From Chionoecetes opilio (lineage: Eukaryota > Arthropoda > Malacostraca > Decapoda > Majidae), in the NCBI GenBank assembly GCA_016584305.1, contig JACEEZ010014059.1, forward strand, positions 53,062 to 117,061: a stretch of 64,000 bases of DNA, written 5' to 3'. The notes beneath the pieces were generated by a model. That model ran no database searches. It was not told the origin of the DNA and saw nothing but the letters and a program-made list of their open reading frames with translations. Within the stretch, counting starts at the first letter, position 1. Each line of letters opens with the position of its first letter. The position numbers were made by a program, and so were the translations under genes. Below, one piece after another: positions 25,901 through 38,428 of this stretch.

Positions 25901-28633
25901 ATAGCAATACGATAAGTAAAACAACTTGTATATATACAATAACGTTACACATTACAAGAAACTATGAAAAATGCTTGCAATATACCGTTATATCACAATA
26001 AATAACCTCTTACTCTTCTATTTATTAGCTTAATGTAATGTAAGCTACTTATAGGTGCATTTTATTCTAAAAAGAGGATTTTATACTTCACTTTGTAGGA
26101 AAACAGCTATATATCACCGATAACTAGCTAATATCATTGAAAACACTACATTTTATGGGTTTATAGCAATATGATAAGTAAAACTACTTGTATATATACA
26201 ATAACGCTACAGTTTACAAGAAACTATGAAAAACGCTAGCAATATACAGTTATATCACACTAAATAACCTATTACTCTTCTATTTAATAGCTTAATGTAA
26301 TGTATGCTACTTATAGGTACAAATTATTCTAAAAAGAGGATTTTATACTTCAATTTATAGGAAAACAGCTATATATCACCGATAACTAGCTAATATCATT
26401 GAAAACACTACATTTTATGGGTTTATAGCAATATGATAAGTAACACTAATTGTATATATACAATAACGCTACAGTTTACAAGAAACTGTGAAAAACACTT
26501 AAAATATACCGTTACATAACAATAAATAACCTATTACTCTTCTATTTATTAGCTTAATGTAATGTAAGCTACTTATAGGTGCAAATTATTCTAAAAAGAG
26601 GATTTTATACTTCAATTTGTAGGAAAAGAGCTATATATCACCGATAAGTAGTTAATATCATTGAAAACACTACATTTTATGGGTTTATAGCAATATGATA
26701 AGTAAAACTACTTGTATATATACAATAACGCTACAGTTTACAAGAAACTATGAAAAACGCTTGCAATACACCGTTATATCACAATAAATAACCTCTTACT
26801 CTTATATTTAATAGCTTAATGTAATGTAAGCTACTTATAGGTGCAAATTATTCTAAAAAGAGGATTTTATACATCAATTTATGGGAAAACAGCTATATAT
26901 CACCGATAACTAGCTAATATCATTGAAAACACTACATTTTATGGGTTTATAGCAATATGATAAGTAGAACTACTTGTATATATACAATAACGTTACAGTT
27001 TACAAGAAACTATGAAAAACGCTTGCAATATACCGTTATATCACAATAAATAACCTCTTACCCTTCTATTTATTAGCTTAATGTAATGTAAGCTACTTAT
27101 AGGTGCATCTTACTCTAAAAAGAGGATTTTATACTTCAATTTTTAGGAAAACAGCTATATATCACCGATAACTAGCTAATATCATTGAAAACACTACATT
27201 TTATGGGTTTATAGCAATATGATATGTAAAACTACTTCTATATATACAATAACGCTACAGTTTACAAGAAACTATGAAAAACACTTGCAATATACCGTTA
27301 TATCACAATAAATAACCTCTTACTCTTCTATTTAATAGCTTAATGTAATGTAAGCTACTTATAGTTGCAAATTTTTCTAAAATGAGGATTTTATACTTCA
27401 ATTTGTAGGAAAACAGTTATATATCACCGATATTTAACTAATATCATTGAAAAAACTACATTTTATGGGTTTATAGCAATATGATAAGTAAAACTATTTG
27501 TATATATACAATAACGCTACAGTTTACAAGAAACTATGAAAAACGCTTGCAATATACCGTTATATCACAATAAATAACCTATTACTCTTCTATTTATTAG
27601 CTTAATGTAATGTAAGCTACTTATAGGTGCAAATTATTCTAAAAAAGAGGATTTTATACTTCAATTTATAGGAAAACAGCTATATATCACCGATAACTAG
27701 CTAATATCATTGAAAACACTACATTTTATGGGTTTATAGCAATACGATAAGTAAAACTACTTGTATATATACAATAACGTTACAGTTTACAAGAAACTAT
27801 GAGAAACGCTTGCAATATACCGTTATATCACAATAAATAACCTCTTACTCTTCTATTTATTAGCTTAATGTAATGTAAGCTACTTATATGTGCAAATTAT
27901 TTTAAAAAGAGGATTTTATACATCAATTTGTAGGAAAACAGCTATATATCACCGATAACTAGCTAATTCATTGAAAACTACATTTTATTGGTTTATAGCA
28001 TATGATAAGTAAAACTACTTGTATATATACAATAACGTTATTACAAGAAACTATGAAAAACGCTTGCAATATATCGTTATATCACAATAAATAACCTCTT
28101 ACTCTTCTATTTATTAGCTTAATGTAATGTAAGCTACTTATAGGTGCATCTTTCTCTAAAAAGAGGATTTTATACTTCAATTTGTAGGAAAACAGTTATA
28201 TATCACCGATATTTAACTAATATCATTGAAAAAACTACATTTTATGGGTTTATAGCAATATGATAAGTAAAACTATTTGTATATATACAATAACGCTACA
28301 GTTTACAAGAAACTATGAAAAACGCTTGCAATATACCGTTATATCACAATAAATAACCTATTACTCTTCTATTTATTAGCTTAATGTAATGTAAGCTACT
28401 GATAGGTGCAAAATTATTTTAAAAGAGGATTTTATACATCAATTTGTAGGAAAACAGCTATATATCACCGATAACTAGCTAATATCATTGAAAACACTAC
28501 ATTTTATTGGTTTATAGCAATATGATAAGTAAAACTACTTTAATATATACAATAACGTTATTACAAGAAACTATGAAAAACGCTTGCAATATACCGTTAT
28601 ATCACAATAAATAACCTCTTACTCCTCTATTTA
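22964..28633 (+). repeat. Monomer array A8, about 21 to 22 monomers
   Basis: The longest mostly clean run. The first monomer after the gap (noisy, to about 23290) is the CCTCTTGCTCTTC/TAGTTTTATG type that recurs at 25.2, 31.6, 38.7 and 54.5 kb. The block 24.14-25.1 kb recurs at 38.9-39.9 kb. The part from about 25 kb onward, with composite 9, is echoed in noisy form at 31.3-36.1 kb. Confidence 0.93.
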
Positions 28634-29677
28634 TTAGCTTAATGTAATGTAAGCTACTTATAGGTGCAAATTATTCTAAAAAAAAGGATTGTATACTTCA
28701 ATTTGTAGGAAAACAGCTATATATCACCGATAACTAGCTAAAATCATTGAAAAGAACACATTTTGAGGGTATAAAGCATTATCATAAGGTAAATTCCTTC
28801 TATTAATGATATAACACAACAATTAACAAGAAACTATGAAAAACACGTATAATATACAATTGTATCACAATATAGAGTCTCAAACTCCTATTATAAGCTT
28901 ACAGTAGTTTAAAATAGAAATTTCTAACGCAAACAACTATAATACCACATTTTTAATTTCTCTATCAAAAAAAGGGCTGAATAATGTCAATTTTCGACAT
29001 TTTTTAAAACTTCAAAAATACATTAAAACACTTGAAAAAACGTTATTTTGAAGAATAAAATTGATACATAAATTTCATGAAAAATACATATTTTAAGCTC
29101 TTAATATTATAAAATATATTTGTGTAAAAGTGCTGAATAATGTCAAATTTTGACATTTTTAAGGCTTTCAAAAATGCATTAAAATACTTGAAAAAACGTT
29201 GTTTTGATGATTAAAATTGATACTTAAATGTCATGAAAATGCATATTTTTAGCTCATAACATTGTAAAATATAGTTGTGTAAAAGTGCTGAATAATGTCA
29301 AATTTCGACATTTTTTAGCCTTTCAAAAAAACATTGAAATACTTGAAAAAACATTGTTTTAAGATTAAAATTGATATCTAAATTACATGAAAAATACATA
29401 TTTTTAGCTATTAATTTGAAAGATATAGTTGTAGCAAATATCAAAAGCTATTTAGCTACATATATAAAGAAATATACTTCAATTTGTAGAAAAAAACAAC
29501 TCTTCACTGATAACTAGCTAAAATCATTGAAAACACTACATTTTAAGGGTTTATAGCAATATGATAAGTAAAACTACTTGTATATATACAATAACGCTAC
29601 AGTTTACAAGAAACTATGAAAAATACTTGCAATATACCATTATATCACAATAAATAACCTCCTACTCCTTTTTTTAA
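28634..29677 (+). repeat. Composite unit 9, three subrepeats, clean
   Basis: Subrepeats start near 28977, 29133 and 29288. Private variants TTTTTTAAAACTTC in the first copy and GTTGTTTTGATGATT in the second are shared with unit 10, which identifies them as copies of the same higher-order position. Confidence 0.94.
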
Positions 29678-32600
29678 TAGCTTAATGTAATGTAAGCTAC
29701 TTATCGGTGCAATTTTTTCTAAAAAGAGGATTTTATACTTCAATTTGTAGGAAAACAGCTATATATCACCGATAACTAGCTAATATCATTAAAAAAACTA
29801 CATTTTATGGGTTTATAGCAATATGATAAGTAAAACTACTTGTATATATACAATAACGCCACAGTTTACAAGAAACTATGAAAAACGCTTGCAATATACC
29901 GTTATATCACAATAAATAACCTATAGTTATATATATACTCATGTATTTATTAGCTTAATGTAATATAAGCTACTTATAGGAGCAAATTATTCTAAAAAGT
30001 GGATTTCATACATCAATTTGTAGGAAAACAGCTATATATCACCGATAACTAGCTAATATCATTGAAAACACTACATTTTATGGGTTTATAGCAATATGAT
30101 AAGTAAAAATACTTGTATATATACAATAACGCTACAGTTTACAAGAAACTATGAAAAACGCTTGCAATATACAGTTGTATCACAATAAATAACCTCTTAC
30201 TCTTCTATTTAATAGCTTATTGTAATGTAAGCTACTTATAGGTGCAAATTATTCTAAAAAGAAAGGGTTTTATACTTCAATTTGTAGGAAAACAGCTATA
30301 TATCACCGATAACTAGCTAATATCATTGAAACACTACATTTTATGGGTTTATAGCAATATGATAAGTAAAACTACTTGCATATATACAATAACGCTACAG
30401 TTTACAAGAAACTATGAAAACGCTTGCAATATACAGTTATATCACAATAAATAACCTATCACTCTTCTATTTAATAGCTTAATGTAATGTAAGCTACTTA
30501 TAGGTGCAAATTATTCTAAAAAGAGGATTTTTATACTACAATTTATAGGAAAACAGCTATATATCACCGATAACTAGGTAATATCATTGAAAACACTACA
30601 TTTTATGGGTTTTTGCAATATGATAAGTAAAACTACTTGTATATATACAATAAACGCTACAGTTTACAAGAAACTATGAAAAACGCTTGCAATATACAGT
30701 TATATCACAAAAAATAACCTCTTACTCTTCTATTTAATAGCTTTTTGTAATATAAGCTACTTATAGGTGCAAATTATATCTCAATAAAAGAGGATTAATC
30801 TACTCTGCAATTTGTAGGAAAACAGGATATATATCATCGATAGACTAGCTAATATCATTGAACAACACCAACATTTAGGGGGTATTATAGCAATATGGAT
30901 AAAGTTAAAACATACTTTGTTAATAATATACAATTAACGCTTACGTTTACAAAGAAATTATATGAAAAAACGCATATGCAATATAGATTACAGTTAATAT
31001 ACACAATAAATAACCTACTTACTCTTCTCATTTAATAGTGTGTTATGAGTAATGATAAGCTATATATATGTGCTGACAATTACTTTATAAAAAACGATGA
31101 TTTGCTATACTTCAATATGGGTAGGAAAACAGCTATATATCACCCGATAATAGCTATTATCATTGAGTAACAACAAACATTTTATGGGTTTATAGCAATA
31201 TGATTAAGTAAAAATACTTGCATTAATACAATAACGCTACGTTTACAAGAAACTATGAAAAAAACGCTATTGAAAATAATACCGTTTATATAACAATATA
31301 CAAATAACCTATTAACTCTTCTAATTTAATCAGCTTAATGAATGTAAGCTATTATAGGTGCAAAATTATTCTAAATAAGAGGATTTTATACTTCAAATTA
31401 TAGTAGGGAAAACAGCTAATATATCATCGATAACTAGCTAAATCATTGGAAAAACACAAACATTTTATGGTGTGTATAGCAATATGATAAGTAAAAACTA
31501 CTTGTATATATACAATAACGCTAAAGTTTACAAGAAATATGAAAAAACTCTTGTGCAATATACAGTGATATCATAATAAATAACCTCTTGCTTCTTATAT
31601 TTATAGTTTATGTAAATGTAAGCTAATTATAGGTGCCCAAATGTATTCTAAAAAAAGGAATTTGATATACTTCAATGTGTAGGAAAAGCACAGCTATTTA
31701 TCAAGCGTATAACTAGCTTAATATAGTCATTGAAAACACTACATTTTATGGGTTATAGCAATATGATAAGTAAAAACAACTTGTTATCTATACAATAAAC
31801 GCTACAGTTTACAAGAAACTATGAAAACACACGCTTGCAATATACAGTTATTATATCACATTAAATAACCTATTACACTTCTATTTAATAGCTTAATAAT
31901 GTAATGTAAGCTACTTATATGTGAAATTATTCTCAAACAAGCGGATTATTTATTACCACCCTCAATTAGGAAAAAACAGCTATATATCAACCGATAAACT
32001 AGCTAATATCATGAAAACACTACATTTTTTTTTCCATGGGGGGTTAGGGGTCTATAGCCCGAATATTATAAAGTTAAAAACTACATTGTATAATACAATG
32101 ACCGCTACAGGTTACAAGAAAACGATAAAAAGCTTGCAATATACCGTTATATTAAACAAAATAACTCTTACTTCTTCTATTTATTAACTTAATGTAATGT
32201 AAGCTACTATAGGTGGAAAAGTATGTCTACAAAAAGATGGATTTCTATCATCAATTATAGGAAAAACAGATATATATCACCGATAACTAGCTAATATCAT
32301 TGAGATAAACACTACATTTTCAGGGTTTATATAGCAATCGATAAGTAAAACAACTTTGTATATATACCCAATAACGTTAAACATTACAAGAAACTATGAA
32401 AAAATGCTTAGCAATTATTACCCGTTATAATCACAATAAATAACCTCTTACTCTTCTATTTATTAGCTTAATGTAATGTAGCTACTTATAGGTGCATTTT
32501 ATTCTAAAAGAGGATTATTATAATTCACCTGTGTAGGAAAACAGCTATATATCACCCTAACTCAGCTAATATCATTGAAAAACTTACCATTTTAAGGGTT

Positions 32601-35153
32601 TATAGCAATATGATAAGTAAAACTACTGTCACTATACTACAATAACGCTACAGGTTTACAAGAAACATAATGAAAAAACGCTAGCAATATACAGTATATC
32701 ACACACTAAATAACCTATTATCTTGCTATTAAATGCTTAGGTAATGTATGCTACTTATAGGTACAAATTTATTCTAAAAACGAGGATTTTATACTTCAAT
32801 TTATAGGAAAACAGTATATATCACGATAACTAGCTAAATATCATTGAAAACACTACATGTTATGGGTTTATAGCAAATATGATAAGAGTAACACTAATTG
32901 AAATATATATTACAATACGCTTAAGTTTACAAGAAACTCGTGAAAAACACGTAAAATCTACCGTACATAACCAATAAATAAACTATTACTCTTCATTTAT
33001 TGCTTTAAAGTGCAATGTAAGCTCTTATAGGTGCAAATTATTCTAAAAAGAGGATTTCTATACTTGTCAATTTGAGGAAAAGAGCTATATTATCCAACCG
33101 ATAATAGGTAATATCATTGAAAACAATACATTTTATGGGTTTCTAGCAATATGATAGTAAAACTACTTGTATATATACAATAACGCTAAGTTTACAAGAA
33201 ACTATGAAAAACGCTTTGCAAATACACCGGATATCACAAAAATAACCTCTTACTATTTATATTAATAGCTGAATGTAATGTTAAGCTACTTATAGGTGCA
33301 AATTATCTAAAAAAGAGGATTTTAGTACACAATTTATGGGAGGGAAAACAGCTATATATCACTCCCCCCCGATAAACTTAGCTATATATCATTGAAAACA
33401 CGACATTTTAGGGTGTATAGCAATATGATAAGTAGGAACTACATTGTATATATCCAATAACGTTACAGTTTACAAGAAAACCTATGAAAAACGCTTGCAA
33501 TATACCGTTATTATCACAATAAAAACCTCTTACCCTTCTAATTTATTAGCTTAATGTAATGTAAGCGATTATGTAGGTGCATCTTACTCTACAAAAATGA
33601 GGATTTATACTTCAAATTTTAGGAAAACAGCTTATATAAAAATCACCCCGATAAATAGACAAATATTCATTGAAAACACTACATTTTATGGGTTTATAGA
33701 GCAATAATGATATGCTATAAAACTACTTCGATATATACAATAACGCTACAGTTGTACAAGGAAACTATGAAAAACACTTGCAATATACCGTTTATCACAA
33801 TAACTAACTCTTACTCTTCTATTTAATAGCTTAATGTAATGTAAGCTACTTATAGTTGCAAATTTTCTAAAATGAGGATTTTATACTTCAATTTGTAGGA
33901 AAAAAAAAGTTATTATCACCGAATTTAACAATATCATGAAAAAAACTACATTTTATGGGTTTATAGCAATATGTAAGTAAAAATACTTTTATATATACAA
34001 TAACGCTACAGTTACAAGGAAACTATGCAAAAACGCTTGCAAATATACCGTTATATCACAATAAACTAACCTATTACTATTCTATTATTAGGTTACATGT
34101 AATGTAAGCTTACTTATGGTGCAAATTATTCTGATAAAAAAGAGGATTTCTACTTCAATTTATAGGAAAAACAGCTATTATATATCACCGAACACTAGCT
34201 AATATCATTGAAAACACGACATTTTATGGGTTCTTATAGCAATACGCTAAGTAAAATACTTGTATATATACAAAACGTTACAGTTAAAGAAAACTATGAG
34301 AAAACGCTTGCAAATATACGTTATATCCAATTAAATAACATATTACTCTTCTATTTATCTAGCTTAATGTCAATGTAACTACTTATAGTGTGCAAATTAT
34401 TTTAAAAAAGAGGATTTTATACATCAATTTTGTAGGAAAAACAGCTATAATCACCCGATAACTAGCTAATATCATTGAAAAACACTACTTTATTGGTTTT
34501 ATAGCCAATATGATAAGTAAAACTACTTGTATATATACAATAACGTTATTCAAGAAACTATGAAAAAAACGCTTGCAAAATATCGTTATATCAAATAAAT
34601 AACCTCTTTACTCTTCTATTTATGTAGCTGAATTTAATGTAAGCTACTTTAGGTGACATTTCTTTCTTCTAAAAAGAGGATTTATACTTCAATTTGTAGG
34701 AAAAACAGTTATATATTCAACCATATTTAATAATATCATTGAAAAAAACTAACATTTTTTTAGGGTTTACACAGCTATGATAAGTAAAAACTATTGATAT
34801 ATACAATAACGCTCCAGTTTACAAGAAAGTATGAAAAACGCTTGAATATAACTTTATCACAATAAATAACCTATTACTCTTCTATTTATTAGCTTAATGT
34901 AATGTAAGCTACTGATAGGTGCAAAATTATTTTAAAAAGAGGATTTTATACATCAATTGTAGGAAAAACAGCTATATATCACCGATAACTAGCTAATATC
35001 ATTGAAAACAATACATTTTATTGGTTTATAGCAATATGATAAGTAAAACTACTTGTAGATATACAATAACGTCATAACAAGAAACTGTATGAAAACCGCT
35101 TGCAACTATACCGTTTTATATCACAATAAATCACCTCCTTAGATCTTCATTAT
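29678..35153 (+). repeat. Monomer array A9, about 20 to 21 monomers, mostly noisy
   Basis: Clean to about 30.7 kb, then insertion-rich. From about 31.3 kb it follows A8 from about 25 kb variant by variant (TCATAATAAATAACCTCTTG, TATCAGCG against ATCAAGCG, GCTAGCAATATACAG, AAACTCGTG, TTGCAAATTTTC). A chance 88-codon frame at 31921-32187 is created by local insertions and is not kept in sister copies. Near 29924-29942 a clean monomer has AGTTATATATATACTCATG in place of TTACTCTTC. Confidence 0.87.
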
Positions 35154-36237
35154 TAGCTTAAATGTAATGTAAGCAGATTATAGGTGCAAATTATTCTAAA
35201 AAAAAGGATTGTATACTCAATTGTATAGGAAACCAGCATATTATCACCGATAAACTAGCTAAAATCATCTGAAAAGAACACATTTTGAGGCGTTATAAGG
35301 CACTTATCATAAGGTTAAATTCCTTCTATTAATGATATAAGACCAACCAATTAACAAGAAATTATTGAAAAACACGTATAATATAAATTGTATCACAATA
35401 TAGAGTATCAAACTCCTATTATAAGCTTACAGTAGTTTTAAATAGAAATTTCTAACGCAAAAAACTATTAATACCACATTTGAAATTTTACTCTATCAAA
35501 AAAAGGGACTACGTGAATAATGTCACAATTTTCGGACATATTTATAAAACTCAAAAATACATAAAAACACTTGAAAAACGAGTTTTTTTAAGAATAAAAT
35601 AGAACATAAATTTCATGAAACTACATATTTAAGCTCTTAATATTCATAAAATAGATTTGTGTAAAAGTGCTGAATAATGTCAAATTATTTGACATTTTAA
35701 GGCTTCAAAATATGCATTAAAAAACTTCAAAAAACGTGTTTGATGATTAAAATGATACTTAAATGTCAGAAATGATATTTTTGAAAGACCTCATAAACCA
35801 TTGTAAAATATAGTTGTGTAAGAGTGACTGAATTAATGTCAAATTTCGACATTTTTATTTTTCTAGCCTTCAAAAAAACATGGACAATACTTGAAAAAAC
35901 ATTGTTTTAAGATTATAAAATTGATATCAATTACATGAAAAATACTATTTTTGTATAATTTGTAAAATATGTTGTAGCAAATATCAAAAGCTATTTCGCT
36001 ACTAAATATAAAGAAATATACTTCCAATTGTAGAAAAAAAACAACTATTCACTGATAAACTAGCTAAAATCATGAAAACATACATTTTAAGGGTTATATA
36101 GTACAATATGATAAGTAAAACGACTTGTATATATACAATAACGCTACAGTTTACAAGGAAAACTATGAAAACAAAAAATTTTTTATTTGCAATATACCGT
36201 TATTCACAATATAAATAACCTCTTACTCTTCTTTTTA
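35154..36237 (+). repeat. Composite unit 10, three subrepeats, noisy copy of unit 9 type
   Basis: Subrepeats start near 35513, 35670 and 35828. It shares the GATGATTAAAAT and TTTATAAAACTC variants with unit 9. Confidence 0.87.
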
Positions 36238-37325
36238 TAGCTATAATGTAATGGTAAGTCTTATCGGTGCAAATTTTTCTAAAAAGAGGATTTTATACTT
36301 CAATTTGTAGGAAAACAGCTATATATCACCGATAACAGCTAATCTCATTGATAAACCACTACATTTTATGGGTTCTAAGCAATAGGATAAGTAAAACGTA
36401 CTTGGATATATACAATAATCGCAACAGTTTTACAAGAAACTATGGAAAACGCTTGCAATATACCGTTATATCACAATAAATAACATATTACTCTTGTATT
36501 TATTAGCTTAATGTAATGTAAACTACTTATAGTGCATCTTACTCTAAAAAGAGGATTTGATTATTCAAATTGTAGGGGAAAACAAGCTAGAATCACCGAT
36601 AAACTAGCTAATATCATTGAAAAACACTACCTTTATGGTTTATAGCAATATGATAAGTAAAAAACTATACTTGATATATACAATAACGCTACAGTTTAAA
36701 GAAAACTATGAAAAACGCTTCCGCCAATATACAGTTATATCACAATAAAATAAAGATTACTTTCTTCTATTAATAGCTTAATGTAATGTAAGCTACTTAT
36801 AAGGTGCAAATTATTCTATAAACAAGAGGATTTATACATACCCAATTTCGATAGGAAAAACAAGCTAATATATCACCGATAAATAGGGCAAATCATTGAA
36901 AAACACACATTGATGGGTTTATAGCAATATGATAAGTAAAACTACTTGTATATTATACAATAACGCTACAGTTTACAAGCAAACTATGAAAAAACGCTTG
37001 GCAAATTACAGTTATATCACAATAAATAACCCTCTTACTCTTCTATTAAAATAGCTTATTGTAATGTAACGCGACTTATAGGTTCAAATTATTCTAAAAA
37101 GAGGATTTTATACTTAAAATTGTTGGAAAACAAGCTATATATCACCGATATCTAGCTAATATCATTGAAAAACATACAGTATATGGGTTTTATAGCAAAT
37201 GATAAAGTAAAAAATACTTGCTAATATATACAATAACGCTACAGTTTACTCAAGAAAACTATGAAAACGCTTGCAATATACCGTTACTATTAACCAAAAC
37301 TAACACCTATTACTCTTCTATTTAT
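36238..37325 (+). repeat. Monomer array A10, four monomers, noisy
   Basis: Variant order (GCATCTTACTC, then the CAATTTCGATAGG/ATAGGGCAAATC form of the AACTAGGTAAT type, then TTATTGTAATG with GTTGGAAAAC, then ACCGATATCTAGC) repeats that of 14.3-15.1 kb. Confidence 0.85.
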
Positions 37326-38428
37326 TAGCTTAATGTAATGTAAGCACTTATAGGTGTCAAAATATATTACTAAAAAAAAGGTTGTATACTTCAATTTGTA
37401 GGACAACAAGCTATATATCACCGATAACTAGCTAAAATCCATTGACAAAGAAACACATTCTCTGAGGGTATAAAGCATGTAATCAATACTAGGTAATTAT
37501 CCTTCTATCAGTAATGATATAAAAAAACAATTCAACAACGAAACTATGACCAAAACAAGGACTATAATACACAATTGTATCCACAATATAGAGTCTCAAA
37601 CTCCTCATTTATAGCTTACAGTAGTTTAAAATAGAAATTTCTAACGCAAACAACTTTAAATACCACATTTTGAATTTCTCTATCAAAAAAAAAAAAGGGC
37701 TGAATAATGTCAATTCGACCATTTTTAGCCCTCAAAAAACACATTAAAACACTTTGAAAAAACGTTGTTTTTTAAGGAATAAATATTGATACAAAATTTC
37801 ATGAAAAAACATATTTTAAGCTCGTAATTATAACATATAGGTTGTGTAAAAGTGCTGAATAATGTCAAATTTTGACCATTTTAAGGCTGTTCAATAAAAT
37901 GCATTAAAATACATGAACAAACGTGTTTTTAGGATTAAAAATTTGATAACCTAAATTTCATTAAAAATGCCTATTTTTAGGCTCAAAAACAATTGTAAAT
38001 TATAGTTGTGTAAAAGTGCTGAATAATTGTCATATTCGAAATTTTTTAGGCCTTCAAAAAAACATTGAAATACTTGAAAAAACCATTGTGTACGATTAAA
38101 ATGAATCATAAATTTCATGAAAATACATATTTTTGCTATTCATTAGTGTAAAATATAATTGTAGCAAATATCAAAAGCTATTTAGCCTACAGTATATAAA
38201 GAAATACTTCAATTTGTGTAGAAAAAAAACAACTCTTCATGATAAACTAGCTAAAATCATTGGAAAAACACTAACATTTAAGGGTTTTTTATAGCAATAT
38301 GAGAAGTAAAACTCACTTGTATATATTACAAAACGCTGCACAGTTACAAGAAATATGAAAAAACACTTGCAAAATATACTTTTTAACTCACATATATCAC
38401 GAATAAATAACTCTTACTCTCTATTTAA
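37326..38428 (+). repeat. Composite unit 11, three subrepeats, noisy
   Basis: Subrepeats start near 37700, 37855 and 38019. It is inflated to about 1.1 kb by insertions. All landmarks remain in order. Confidence 0.86.

Noticed and set aside
31921..32187. 88-codon open frame on the plus strand
   Set aside because: It sits in plain monomers of the insertion-rich band. The frame depends on indels missing from the clean copies of the same monomers.
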